The notes: generated from the sequence alone by a model not told the origin. Numbered from the stretch's first letter, positions 11,647-23,551 are shown. The stretch is DNA of 64,000 bases from Cryptomeria japonica (GCF_030272615.1 NC_081406.1:402456939-402520938); one strand, 5' to 3'. Numbers and translations are program-made.

Positions 11647-13209
11647 GTTGGCATTGTATTGTCATTGATGTCAACTAGTAAGTATGTTATTCGATATGCA
11701 AGATGTTGTTACCGACATTGGAGATTGTTGGCATGTTGATGTCAACTAGTATGGGATGTCAACCGGTAAGAAAGGAAACCCGATAACTGTGGTCTGAGAT
11801 AGCATGTTAAATTCGGTAGAATAGAGAAGTGTACGATATGAAGGTTAACTGGTTAGTGTATACTGGTAGCATGTTCGGTTGGTGATTGAGTTTGAACCAA
11901 CACAATCAAGTGTGTTGGATGTTGACAGAGATGTCACATGGACTCTAGGTGGCAAACATGTAGTGGTAGGTGAATGGTGCGTCAACGAGGTAGTTGCCAA
12001 CTAGGTCGGTATTAAATGTCCACTACGAAAAAACATGGATTAGTTGCAGAGGATTACGGCTCAAATCATATCAAAGGGCATAGATTTTATTCTTTGACAT
12101 TATGATCAAAGTAGGATATCTAATCGTCTTGTTGATCTGTTGAAGGAAACTGCTAGAGCATTTATTGTGATCGACAAAACCAAGACTAATGAACAGAGTC
12201 CAATTTGCTAAATATAGTAAACGTTTATAGGAAGAATAAAATAGGATAGATATTTTTGCTGAACTATTGTAGGTTGTCGATTCAAGAAGATGAGATCCAA
12301 TTTATACGGATCGAGGTCGGTGAAGAAAATGCTAAGCGCGTGAATTTTGAGTTTTGTTTTGGCGGGAAAGCATGTATATAAATATGCAGATCAAAAACTT
12401 AAGAAGATTGATAGAGGATGTTGGATGAGAGATTTATGATAAAGTGAATCTTAGTGAGGCAGTAGTTGATTAGTCTAAGTGTGAAAAAATTTATTGAAGC
12501 AACTGTGTGTTGGAGAAGAACCGGTAAGATAGGTGTAACTTGCAAGGGTTAAGGTAACCGGTAAACTATTACAGAGTATAACAGTCTATTAAATTGGCAG
12601 TGTCTAAACCGGTAAAATAACAACAGAGAGTGAAGAAGAGAAGAGTGGTTTTCAAAGAAGTTCCACCAAGATAGAAACTGAGTTGTAGAGGATTCGTACA
12701 GTAAGAACATAGGACCAGTAGAGAAGAAGCAGTGTGACATAGAAGAGTTTAACCGACAGAGAGAATTATTTTCAAGTGTTACAAAACTCATTTGTAACCA
12801 GGTGTTCATCATTGTATTAATTTTATATCTCATTGTATTTCATTGAGTGGGTTCTTGGTGTAGGGGTTGGTTCTCCTTGAGTTGGTGCTCAAAATAGATT
12901 AGGGGTTGGTATTCCTTTGGATAGGTGCCCATAAATTGCTAGGAGTTGGTGCTCCTTGGGTTGGTGCCCTAAACATTGTAAAACTATTATTTCATTGTGT
13001 GGCTGGATTGGAGCAGTAGATCTCTAGTAGCTTTTCTCACTGAGTTTTTTCCCACATTGGGTTTTCCTCATATATCTCGTGTTATGTGATGTTCTCGTGT
13101 GTGTGATTTCTTGTTAGTGCTTTCATTATCCTACCGGTTGCACACATTGTTTGAAATTGTTTATAATCACTAATTCACTCCCCCTCTCAATGATATCTTG
13201 TGTTCTGCA
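11647..13209 (+). repeat. E4 5' LTR with 39-bp internal repeats
   Basis: 1563 bp. At 12862, 12901 and 12941 a unit of about 39 bp (AGGGGTTGG...GGTGC) repeats three times, while the 3' LTR has four. Several ACCGGT words here read ACCAGT in the 3' LTR. A second copy of GAGATTGTTGGCA lies about 80 bp inside the LTR (near 11725), resembling a duplicated LTR start. Confidence 0.9.
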
Positions 13210-13223
13210 ATTGGTATCAGAGC
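13210..13223 (+). promoter_or_regulatory. E4 primer-binding site (initiator-Met tRNA)
   Basis: ATTGGTATCAGAGC directly after the CA end of the 5' LTR. It is intact. Confidence 0.9.
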
Positions 13224-13284
13224 ATTAGGTTCCCTTTTTGTCAGATCTTTCTCTACCTTGCGTAGATTCTAGTTTAAGAACACA

Positions 13285-14170
13285 ATGGGAAGGAATGAAT
13301 CATCTTGCTCCAAAGCTCCCATGTTTGATGGTACCAACTATGCCTTCTAGAGCAGAGGAATGGGAACCTATATGTCCTCCCTAGGTTTTGATGTTTGGAT
13401 GTCTATGAACAATGGGTATAATGTCCATAATTGTACTCCTATAGATTCATGATGCTAAGGAGTAAGAAAACAATGCCAAGGCCAAGCATGCTATTCCTAG
13501 TGGACTGTTTGACAATGAGTTTGTTAAGGTAATACACTGCTCATCCACCAAGAAAACTTGGGATAAGTTGAAAATATTGTTTGAAGGAGATGTCAAGGTC
13601 AAGGAGGCTAAACTGCAAACATTAAGAGGTCATATTGAAGTCTTGAAGATGAAAGATGAAGAGAAGATTGCTAATTATCTTCAAATAATTTATGAAACGA
13701 TGAACACAATTAGAAGATTTGGAGAAGATATCGCTAATGAAGTGATTATCAAAGAGGTACTTAGATCACTCACATCTAAGTATGACACAAAGGTCTCTGC
13801 AATAGAAGAAGCCAAGGACCTAAAAACCTTTTCAATGGATGAGTTATGTGGATCCCTAACCACTTATGAGATGAGAACAACTGATGAAGGAACTTCAAAG
13901 AAAAAGGCTACTTTCAACTCCATGAAAAAGGGTAAGGAATAATTTACTCATGGAGAATCTAGTGAATACTTGGACACAGTGGTAGAAAAATTTGTAAGGA
14001 AACTTAAAAGAGGATCTGGTAAGTACAAAGGAAAATTACCTCTCAAATATTTTAACTATGGTAAAATAGGACACTTTGCTTCAAAATGTCTCTATGGTAA
14101 GAATGTTCCAGAGGAGCAACAAAGCACCAACAAACCTTCAGGTAAGGATAAAAAGAAGAATGCTTACTGA
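13285..14170 (+). pseudogene. gag: E4 Copia Gag
   Basis: The ATG at 13285 (MGRNESSCSKAPMFDGTNY) begins a Copia-type Gag of the DUF4219/UBN2 class. The motifs are FDGTNYAF, where the expected Trp is replaced by a stop; TWDKLKILFEGD; LKMKDEEKIANYL; and EVLRSLTSKYD. The longest open piece is 13568-13942. The zinc knuckle at about 14045-14090 is damaged (YFNYGKIGHFASKC, with both N-terminal cysteines replaced by tyrosine). Gag forms the virus-like particle that packages element RNA. The reading frame has several stops and cannot yield a full protein. Confidence 0.85.
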
Positions 14171-14290
14171 AAAGATAGAAGAAGCTACTAGAAGCAGAAC
14201 AATCGGTATATTATTCAAGATGATGCCACAGATGAAGAAAGTGCCTTATAAAATGACTGTTGTGAGGATGAAAGAGAAACCAGTCTCTTT

Positions 14291-15343
14291 ATGGCACTAG
14301 ATGAACCAGTTGATGAAGATAATGAAGATGAAGACATTGAAGATGAAGTGGACCTGGAAGGTGAGCTCATAAGTTCTCTTGAGGAGTTAAGTAAAACAAG
14401 AAGAGATCTCAAAAAGGTTAAGTGTGCTGCTACTAAAGAACAAAACCGTTTGAAGCAATCCCTAGATGAGTCGAAGAAAACAATTTTTGATTTGAAACTC
14501 CAGTTGGAAGAGGCCAAGAGGATATGTGAAGTTACATCCTCTGATTTGATAAAGAAAGAGAAGGAGCATCAAAATTTGCAAGAAGAATTTGTAAGGCTCA
14601 GAAAGGAGCTTGAAAAGAGAAAAGATGAATTAAAGTTGAGAAGCAAGTATGAGGGCAACACTGAAGCCTTGGACAAGATGTTGAGTAAGTAGAAGCACTC
14701 AAAAGATACCAGAGGTTTAGGATTTGAAGAGGGACAGAGTTCAAATAGCAAAGACACATCTAGCAAGGAAATGTAGTTTACTTCTTCAAGTTAAAGTAAA
14801 GAAAAATAAACCTTTACTATCAACAAATCTATCGAGAAGAAGACCTATGCTGAAGCTACAAGAAATCTGCCTGTGAAACGGAATGCTCAGAACTGGAAGG
14901 CTCACACATCATACCAGAATGCAAACCATAAAGTAAAGTTTAAGATTGATGAATAGGGGTTCACTAAAGTCAATAGCATGAGAGGAAAACATCTGTTGAG
15001 ACAAAGGTTTGCTGATCCAAAGCAACAAGATTGGTACGTACCCAAATTCCATGGTTACTGTTACCAGTGTAATAAGTTTGGTCATAGAATTGCTGATTGT
15101 AGTTTGTTACGTAAGCCCCCTACTAGTTTTGAAAGTAGAAATTCATTTGCTACACTCTGGGAGATGAATGTCACTTGCTATCAATTTAATGGTTTTGGTC
15201 ATAAGAGTTATGAATGTAGGAGAAGTCAGTTGGTATCCTACAATAGATTTTCAAGTTCATGTTTCAATGTCAATGTGAAATTCTATCATTGTGAAAATAT
15301 TGGCCACATTGCAAAGCACTGCAAACTCAAGACTTCTAAGCAA
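14291..15343 (+). pseudogene. E4 spacer: coiled coil followed by three CCHC knuckles
   Basis: Downstream of the first knuckle lies an acidic then charged coiled coil (14291-14692: MALDEPVDEDNEDEDIEDEV, later KTRRDLKKVKCAATKE). Then come three knuckles at about 15057-15330: CYQCNKFGHRIADC is intact, CYQFNGFGHKSYEC lacks the second cysteine and FYHCENIGHIAKHC lacks the first. This coiled-coil plus multi-knuckle order is the same as the whole Gag-like region of the pol-less E2 and E3. It is probably part of an extended Gag polyprotein. Confidence 0.7.
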
Positions 15344-15479
15344 AAGAAGTCAGTACTAGATCATAGACCGGAAGCAAAACTAGAGCAAAAAAATGTAACT
15401 AACAAGATGAAGGAAGCCAAGCCGGTTTGGGTTGAGAAGGATAAGAATAAAGCAGAATCAAGTCTGATTGTGCAGACTG

Positions 15480-16740
15480 GCCTACATGCAAAAAGAATAA
15501 ATTTATGGGTTGTAGACAGTGGATGTTTCAATCACATGACCGGAGACAAAAATAAGATCATCAAGTTCGATGATTGGAATGGAGGTTCGGTGAGGTTCAG
15601 AGACAACTCTTCCATCAAGATAAAATGCAAAGGTACTTTGAACATATATGGAAAATTAAAAGCACATGATGTATACTATATGGAAGGACTAAAGAATAAT
15701 TTGCTAAGTGTGAGTCATATGTATGATAAAGGATACAAATTCACATTTAACTCTATTAGTTGTTAGATAAGGAAGGATAGTACCATACAAATTATTGTAG
15801 AAGGTAAAAGGACTGATGTAAATGTGTACAATATGAAGGAATACTTTGAGTCCCAATGCTTGATGGGAAAAGTAGATGAGAGTTGATTGTGGCATAGATG
15901 ATTAGGCCATATAAACTTTGATAATCTGGTTAAGGTGAGCAAGAAAGGCTATGTGAGACATATACCACCGATCATCAAACCGACAAGTACCTTTTGTGAT
16001 GAATGTTTAAGAGGTAAGAAGACTAAGGTAACCTTCAAGACCAAAGAACATAATACCTCAAGGCCCTTAGAAATTGTGCATACAGATCTGTGTATTCCAA
16101 CCAGAACAAGAGCTTTAGCTGGTGACAAATAATTCATGTTGTTCATTGATGATTTCTCAAGAATGACATGGGTCACTTTTCTACATGATAAATCACAAGC
16201 ATATGAGAGGTTCAAAATTATTTGGAAGATGGTTAAGAGGGAAAGTGGATGCAACATGAAGTGTCTAAGATCAGATTGAGGTGGTGAGTTAACATCAAAT
16301 GAGTTTGTAGACTACTCTGAGAGACACAAATTCAAAAGACATTATTCAGTCCCAAGAACACCACAACAAAATGGTGTTGTAGAAATGAAAAATTGGGCTG
16401 TCAAGGAGATGGCGAGAACTATGTTGAATGATGAAAACATATCAGATATGTACCGGAAGGAAGTAGTTCATACTATTGTATATACACTAAACCGGGTTCA
16501 ATTGAGAATAAATAGCAGAATGACACCTTATGAATTGTGGTATGACCGGAAGCCATCAGTTAAATATTTCAAAGTTTTTGGAAGTAAATGCTTCATCAAG
16601 AGAGATGAAGATACTTTAAGTGGTTTTGATTCTAGGAGTGATGAAGGCATCTTCTTAGGTTACTCTACTCACAAAAAAGCCTACAAATGCTACAATAAAA
16701 GACTGAGAAGAGTCATTGAGAGTGCATGTAATAATTGATG
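15480..16740 (+). pseudogene. pol: E4 protease and integrase
   Basis: The aspartic protease active site is seen as WVVDSGCFNHMTGD near 15508. It is followed by the GAG-pre-integrase motif LWH...LGHINFDNL near 15887, with stops on both sides of the WHR. The zinc-finger pair is CDECLRGKK, and the integrase core contains HTDLC, FIDDFSRMTWV, a damaged RSD-stop-GGEL at about 16270, and PQQNGVVEMKN with the catalytic Glu. Stops lie at about 15764, 15884, 15893, 16130 and 16278. A single-base frameshift near 16726 separates this part from reverse transcriptase. Integrase normally inserts the DNA copy; this one is inactive. Confidence 0.88.
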
Positions 16741-16859
16741 AAGATTTTCATAAAGAAAAACAAGCACAAGGAAATCAGTATGATAATTCATGTGATGAAG
16801 ATTAAGTTCATTTAGAAAATGAACCAGAAGAAGCTCCTGACAAGACCCCAAATAGACAT

Positions 16860-18344
16860 GTGCATAAAAATCACCCAGAAGAGCAAATTATAGGAAATAA
16901 AAGTGGTGGTTTAAAGACAAGAATAAGACTTGCTCGGAACAATGAACAAGTGAATTTTTGCCTCATGGCTGAAATGGAACCCAAGACATTCAATGAGGCC
17001 AACAAAAGTGACAAATGGATGGATTCTATGGAAGAGGTGCAAAAAATTAAAGAGAACAAAACTTGGGAATTAGTTCCTAGACCAACAGATAAAAATGTCA
17101 TTGGTACTAAATGGGTCTACCGGAACAAGATGAATGAAGAAGGTAAGGTTGTTAGGCATAAAGCAAGGTTAGTGTGCAAAGAGTTTTCTCAAGTAGAAGG
17201 AATTGATTTTGAAGAAACATTTGCACCGGTTGCAAGACTTGGGGCTATTAGAATGCTCTTAGCATTCTCTACATTCAAAGGATACAAGGTATATCAAATG
17301 GACGTCAAGTCTACTTTCTTGAATGGTAATTTGGAAGAAGAAGTCTACATAGAACAACCAAAAGGTTATCTACTACATGATGATGAAACTTTTTTATGTT
17401 GATTGAAGAAAGCATTGTATAGTTTAAAGTAGGCTCCAAGAGCATGGTATTCAAGGTTGGATAAGTATCTTAAGGAGCAAGGTTTCAGAAAGGGAAGTGC
17501 AGATAGTAATATGTACATCAAAGTAGATGGAAATCACTTGATTAGTGTTCTTGTATATGTGGATGATATAATATTTGGAGGCAACAAGGATATCTTGTGT
17601 AAAGAGTTTGTTGATTAGATGCAATCAGAGTTTGAGATGTCAATGCTTGGAGAGCTATCATATTTTCTTGGTTTGCAGATTTCACAGCAAGATAAAGGAA
17701 TATTTATCTCTCAAACCAAGTATTGCAGAGATATATTGAAGAAGTTTCAGATGGAAGACAACAAATATGTAAGTACCCCCATGGCGACCAGATGCAAGTT
17801 GAGAAAGGTTGATGAGTCACCGGAAGTGGATCAGACCATGTATAGATCCATGATTGGTAGTTGGTTATACCTTACTACCTCAAGACCAGATATAGTGCAG
17901 GCAGTATGTATGGTGACAAGATTTCAAGCTGCACCTAAATAGTCACATGAGAATGCAATTAGAAGAATCTTCAGGTACCTACAAGGAACACATAATTATG
18001 GCTTATGGTATCCAAAGCAAGGAGATTTCACTTTATAGGCCTACATAGATGCTGATTTGGTAGTTTGCATTGATGACCAGAAAAGCACAAGCAGTGGCAC
18101 ATTCTTTCTAGGTGGGTGGTTAGTTTCATGGCACATCAAGAAGCGGGATTTAGTCTCCTTATCTACTGCTGAGGCAAAATATATTGTTGCTGCTATATGT
18201 TGTTCTCAGGTGTTATGGATGAAGCACACCCTCAAGGACATTCAGATAGAAATATCTGACCCTATTTCAATCCGATGTGATAACTCAAGTGCAATCAACA
18301 TTTCAAAGAATCCGGTTATGCACTCAAGGACAAAGCACATTTGA
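16860..18344 (+). pseudogene. pol: E4 reverse transcriptase and truncated RNase H
   Basis: The Copia RT signature is clear: NKTWELVPRP, GTKWVYRNKMNEEG, HKARLVCKEFSQ, FAPVARL, YQMDVKSTFLNG and the catalytic LVYVDDIIFGG near 17550. Stops interrupt at about 17400, 17430, 17616, 17940 and 18037. RNase H is visible from about 18045 (STSSGTFFLGGWLVSWHIKK, STAEAKYI, CDNSSAINISKNP) to TKHI at 18344. There the sequence jumps to the usual Copia terminal motif FEYLRHKLG, so about 40 codons of the RNase H C-terminus are deleted. It has no activity. Confidence 0.9.
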
Positions 18345-18988
18345 ATATCTAAGACACAAGTTAGGATTTTTCTCACCAGCTTTATGCACTTAAATATGTA
18401 TGAAGATCTATGGTTCAGGGGGAGTTCATAGCCATACATTTTTTACTCTTGGACCATATGCTAGACTTAGGGGGAGAGTATGCATCACCAGCTTGTTTGT
18501 GATTTTCATAGTTGTGTCAGTTGTCTCTTCAATCACAGGACTAGCAAAAATTCTGGTATCAAAATGGAAATCAGGTTTTTTATGCTACAATAAGAACAAG
18601 TTTGGGACTTTGGCAAGTTGTCTATTCAATTTGTCTATCTACCAAAGTCACAATCAACTTGACCAAGAGAGTAACTTCATCAGGGAAGAATGTGCTCATC
18701 AGTTTGTGTTTGTGGTTGTTTTCAGTGTCTATTCAATTTTTACTTAATAAAAATCACAAATTGGACCGCGGGGTGAAAGGAAAAAGTAGTCTGGCCTACC
18801 GAGAGATAAAGTATAGTAGTTCATGAATGACCTACAAAGGGGGAGAACTCAGAAAGCTATCCCACCCCTTTATCATTGTTGTCAAAGGGGGAGAAAGAGC
18901 GTAGTTGGTGATAGTGCATATTGTGAGTCTGGGTTGTGGAGGCTAACCCGATAATATGTGTGTTGCCATCAATGCCAAAGGGGGAGAT
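18345..18988 (+). promoter_or_regulatory. E4 3' untranslated region with several polypurine tracts
   Basis: Purine tracts of the AGGGGGAG type occur near 18417, 18468, 18836 and 18885. The LTR-adjacent tract CCAAAGGGGGAGAT at 18975-18988 precedes the 3' LTR. The 18885 tract lies in TCATTGTTGTCAAAGGGGGA, the counterpart of the second tracts in E2, E3 and E9. No coding region is supported here. Confidence 0.65.
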
Positions 18989-20570
18989 TGTTGGCTTTGT
19001 ATTGTCATTGATGTCAACCAGTAAGTATGTCAACTAGTATGCAAGATGTTGTTACCAGTATTGGAGATTGTTGGCATATTGATGTCAACCAGTAAGCAAG
19101 AAAACTCAGTAAGTGCGGTCTGAGATAGCATGTTCTAATTGACTGAACAGAGAAGTGCATGATATGAATGTTAACCAATTAGTGTATACTGGTAGCATGT
19201 TCTCTCAGTAACTAAGTTTGAACCGACACAATCAAGTGAGTTGGATATTGAAAAAGATGTCACATGGACTCCAGGTGGAGAACATGTAGTGGTAGGTGAA
19301 TGGTGCGTCGGAGAGGTAGTTGCCGACTCAGTCGGTATTAAATGTCGACTACAAAAAACATGAATCAGTTTTAGAGGATTGCAACTTAAAGCAGATCTAA
19401 GGGCAAAAATTTTATTTTTTGACATTATTATCAAAGCAGGATATCTAATCATCTTGTTTATTTGGAGAAGGAAACTTCTAGATCATTTATTGTGATCGAC
19501 AAAACCAAGACTGATGAATAGAATCCAATTTGCTAAATATAGTAAACGTTCATAGGAAGAATAAAATAGGACATAGCTTTTTGGTGAATTGTTGTAGCTT
19601 GTCAATTCAAGAAGATGAGATATAATTTGATACGAATCGAGGTTGGTGAAGAAAACCCTAAGCACGTGAAGTTTGAGTTTTATTTTGGTGGGAAAGCATG
19701 TATATAAATATGCAGATCAAAAACTTAAGGAGATTGATAGAGGATGTTGGATGAGAGATTTATGATAAAGTGAATCTCATTGAGGTGATAGTTGATCAAT
19801 CTGAGTGTGATAGAAAAATTATTGAAGTGACTGAGTGTTGGAGAAGAACCAGTAAGATAAGTGTAACTAGCAAGGGTTAAGGTAACCAGTAAACTGTTAC
19901 AAAGTATAATAGTTTGTTAAACCGATAGTGTCTGAACTGGTAAGATAACAACAAAGAGTGAAGAAGAGCAGAGTGAAATTCAGAGAAGATCTGGCAAGGT
20001 AGAAACTAAGTTGTAGAGGATTCAGATAATAAGAACAGAGTACCAATATAGAAGAAGCAGTTTGATAGAGAAGAGTTTAATCGACAAAGAATTATTTTTA
20101 GGTGTTACAAAACTCATTTGTAACCAGGTGATTATCATTGTATTGATTTTATATCTCATTGATCACTGAGTGGGTGCTTGGTGCAGGGGTTGGTGCTCCT
20201 TGAGTTGGTGCTTAGAGTAGATTAGGGGTTGGTGATCCTTGAGTTGCTACTCAGAATATAATAGGGGTTGGTTCTCCTTTGGGTAGGTGCCCATAATTTT
20301 CTAGGGGTTGGTGCTCCTTGGGTTGGTGCCCTAAACATTGTAAAATTGTTATTTCATTGTGAGGCTGGATTGGAGTAGTATATCTCCAACAACTTTTCCC
20401 ACTGAGGTTTTTCCCATTATGGGTTTTCCTCATATATCCAATGTTATGTGATGTGCTCTTCTATGTGATTTCTTGTTAGTTCTTTCATTATCCTATCGGT
20501 TGCACACATAATTTAAATTTTTTTAGAATCACTGATTCACCCCCCTCTCAGTGATATCTTGTGTTCTACA
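18989..20570 (+). repeat. E4 3' LTR
   Basis: 1582 bp, TGTTGGCTTTG...TTCTACA, followed by the TSD TCTTG. The AGGGGTTGG unit occurs four times (20185, 20224, 20263, 20303), one more than in the 5' LTR. Many differences from the 5' copy are transitions at ACCGGT or CG sites. Confidence 0.92.
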
Positions 20571-20976
20571 TCTTGATCACCTCCTTAGTGATCTTGAAGG
20601 GCTGGTCCAACTAGATAAATTTACCATGAATGCAGCTTAGTATGTAATGGACCCATTCCTCCTCATCGAATGTGCAAAAATCCATGAATTGGGTGAAATC
20701 CTTCCTCTGCAAGTGGGAAAATTCTATTTTGAGTTGGTTATCCATGATTAGATTCTCAGTGAAAACACAAGGCAATTCATATCCTTTGAGTTCCTCAATA
20801 TCACAGTGAATATATGCCCTAACATCTTTAGTGTGAAGAACACCATGGCAAACACTCGATAATTCTCCCAGTGCTTCATCCAAAAGGGATTTGAAGGGGT
20901 GCTTCTTGAATTTAGGATGGGGGCAGTTCTTGATTTCCACCACCAAAGGAGTATCGATATTAGATGAAGAAGCCAT
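20571..20976 (-). pseudogene. E2 ORF2, N-terminal piece
   Basis: On the minus strand an ATG at 20976 (MASSSNIDTPLVVEI) starts the E2 second ORF, in the same way as MASSSTPEF in E3. The shared features are the VLHTKDVRAYIHCDIEEL segment (YAEDPRMYIHYHIDEI in E3) and HGKF near the E4 junction. The protein is cut by E4 at 20575 and continues at 11641. Confidence 0.7.
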
Positions 20977-21627
20977 GATATCAAATACGGATACTGAAGC
21001 TATGGTATCTGTAAATGGAAAATACCTCAAGATACTGTTGGATGATGAGATTTATTTTGAGAGAAAATGCTTGCACAAATCATCTTGGACACTTGAATTC
21101 TCTAGAAATCGCTCTCCTAAATTATTGATCATTGTGTGAAGAAAATAACTTAACTTTTCCCTTTTATCGCCATTAACCATAATTTTCCTTTATCATAAAT
21201 GTTACCGGGAAAACCGATCGGGTCACATAATCTGCAAGTTGTTTCTGGTAAACACCTAAAATCGCTTGAGTACCCATCCACAATCAGAATTCTCTGACTA
21301 CAGATCTAATCTAGGGTATTTGCATGATCTTCAATGATTTGCCTACCCCTAAGGTAGAGTTCCTTAGTTACCAGTTGTTCCCGCTTCCAGTGTAGGAGTT
21401 GATGGCTCTACCGGTTGTTCTGTCAGTTATGTGTCTGATCTCCTTACCCATCTTTTCTCATGCTTATTTTTGATATCTTCTACCTTTGTCTTTTCCTTCT
21501 CATCTTATTTTTCATTAGTTACCAGTGGGTTCTTAGTCATGCAATATTTAGAAATATGTCCAATCTTGTTGCATGCATAATAGACAATAGTGTTCTTCTG
21601 AATTACTTTGTGAAACCCTTGATTTCC

Positions 21628-22480
21628 TTAATTTCCTTTTGATCTGCATTGGTTAGCCATATGTCCAAATCTGCTACATGCATTACATCTTACATTTCCA
21701 AGACCAATGACTGATTCATTGTTCTGATTATTCCTATTTCTACACGAACTTGCTATATGACCATATTTGTTACAAACATAGCATGTACCATTGAATTTGT
21801 GAGAATTAGGTTGTCTTACTAGTGATTTCTGATTTCGATTGTTAACATGATTCTCCTTTTGAGGAGATGATTGATCTTGTTGGCTAGTACTAGAGTTTTC
21901 TCCATCCTCATAACCAAGACCTCTCTTGTCATTAGCATCTCTCTGGATCTTCAATAGTTCATCAAGTTTGGTAGAGCTAGCTTTGAATTTGTCCTTGTAC
22001 TCATTTGCAGTGACTAAGTCATCTTTCATGATTATAATTTCTCTCACGTTCCTACTCATTGTTCCAGGACTGGACCAACTCAAGTCTCAATATGTCATTC
22101 TCATTCGTCAGTTTGTTGCATTCATCTAATATGTCCTTCAATGCTTGAACTAGGTTTTCTTTATTCTTCTTTCTATCTTCAATCTCCTTACACATTTTCA
22201 TGGTTAAGGCTTGCATCTCATTATTCAAGATAATGTTCTCCTGAGTGAGTTTCTGACATTGATCCTTCACAACATCTTCCTCATCACTATTCTAATTTTG
22301 CAATTGATCATAGATTTATTTCCTCTTAGCTTGAACAGTTGAAATCTTTCCTTGCAATGAAATGATGTGTTCTCTATCTTGCATTAGTTCATTCTTCAGT
22401 TTACTATTTTCCATCTGCTCATTATCAAGATCCTCAAGAGAAAGTTGAAGTTGCTATTGCAGACAGGTTTCCATTGATTC
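21628..22480 (-). pseudogene. E2 Gag-like coiled-coil and zinc-knuckle protein
   Basis: On the minus strand, shortly after the PBS, there is a coiled coil (SLEDLDNEQMENSKLKNELM; MKMCKEIEDRKKNKENLVQA). Next comes a serine/glutamine linker and CCHC knuckles CYVCNKYGHIASSC near 21745-21790 and CNACSRFGHMANQC near 21650-21695. At least one further, damaged knuckle lies downstream near 21560-21600. The coiled coil aligns with that of E3 (CREIEDRKKNEEDL). No Copia Gag core or pol is seen. It is broken by stops. Confidence 0.7.
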
Positions 22481-22528
22481 CAAGTTTTGGATCTTCCTCA
22501 AGTGGTTAAACTTCTTCTGAGGCACCAA

Positions 22529-22542
22529 GCTCTATTACCAAT
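22529..22542 (-). promoter_or_regulatory. E2 primer-binding site (mutated)
   Basis: On the minus strand this reads ATTGGTAATAGAGC directly after the LTR end CCAACA. It is the initiator-Met PBS with two changes from ATTGGTATCAGAGC. Confidence 0.75.
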
Positions 22543-23551
22543 TGTTGGAATCCAAGAACACTGAGAGGGAGGGGGTGAATCAGTGTTCTACAAGTAAAAC
22601 TAATTCTAAACTTATTGCTTATGAACCAGTTAACAATAAATAAAACTAAAGTTCATAAACCAAATAAAACATAAAGAAGCAACACCATAACACCAGTATT
22701 TATATGTGTAAGACCCTATAAAGGGAAAAACCATGGTGGGGCTGATACCCACAATATCTATATACTTGATCAAGGTATACAAATATTACATAGAGGGGAT
22801 TGCACATGCAATTAGGCCAACTACCTAGAGCTCATTACTTAAATAGAAGTCTCACTAACTTACACAACACTACAAAGTGATTACAATAAAAAATAAACTT
22901 ATAAATTGCATCTGACCATACTGGATAAGTTTCGGTTCAAGCTCTGTCAACCCTCTCTGTGTACCAGTTCACTAATGCTCTATGTTGCCCTATTCTACTA
23001 CTGGTTGAGATTGGGCACATGAAACTACGCACTAAAGCTTCCTATCACTGACCAAAATCCATACCATCAATCTCTGATTCATTCACAACCATAATCACAT
23101 TCCAAAAACATCATGTAATCCTTCACTTAAAGATCTCCTTAAATAACTTGTTAACCTGTTAAACATGTCGGCCATAATAAAGAAAATAAAACTTGTCAGT
23201 TGTCGGATCACAAGGTATAACATACATAATCCCGATGACCATGTCAGCCTTCACATGCTAGCAAAAATTCCATGAAAGAAATAATTTGGGCCACAAGATA
23301 TCTTAGTTGGTTCCCATTCTTAACCAGGTTCCAAACACACGTTATCGAGATCAAGACTTAACTTGTTGTAAAGAAAAGCGAATATACCAGTTGAGTGTAG
23401 TGAATACCAATTAACCCAAACAAAGAAAAATGATAGATAAATGAATCCTGATGGAAGATATAGACACCAGAAGATGAGTTTCCTAATGAGTTGCTATCAA
23501 TGACAACCCTAAATATCATTTTCCTTACTAGATGAGTGTCAATTGCCAACA
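22543..23551 (-). repeat. E2 5' LTR
   Basis: 1009 bp, with TG...CA ends on either strand (TGTTGGAATCC at 22543; TTGCCAACA at 23551). It contains a C-run block (GAGAGGGAGGGGGTGAATCAGT) near the U5 end, like the E3 and E9 LTRs. The right flank at 23552-23556 is ATCAC; the matching left TSD lies outside the window. Confidence 0.85.

Larger units (their letters stand above)
11647..20570 (+). mobile_element. E4, complete Ty1/Copia retrotransposon (TSD TCTTG)
   Basis: LTRs at 11647-13209 and 18989-20570 start TGTTGG and end CA. They are flanked by an identical TCTTG (11642-11646 and 20571-20575). The order PBS, gag, protease, integrase, reverse transcriptase, RNase H is that of the Copia superfamily. 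The element lies in ORF2 of E2. Removing it and one TSD copy brings the two E2 protein pieces back next to each other in the order seen in E3. Stops, a frameshift and a deletion in RNase H make it non-functional. Confidence 0.93.
973..23551 (-). mobile_element. E2, pol-less LTR retrotransposon, split by E3 and E4
   Basis: On the minus strand the element runs 5' LTR (22543-23551), PBS, coiled-coil/CCHC Gag-like region, second ORF, polypurine tract (1752-1765) and 3' LTR (973-1751, interrupted by E1). E4 (11647-20570) and E3 (2151-8884) sit inside its second ORF. When they are ignored, the E2 protein aligns with that of E3 on both sides of the E4 gap. No protease, integrase, reverse transcriptase or RNase H is visible on this strand in the E2-specific pieces. 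It is the oldest layer in the left half of the window. Confidence 0.8.

Noticed and set aside
13285-18344. Assigning E4 to a named Copia lineage
   Set aside because: The motifs are clearly Copia, but without a tree I cannot separate the lineages; the coiled-coil spacer alone is not decisive.
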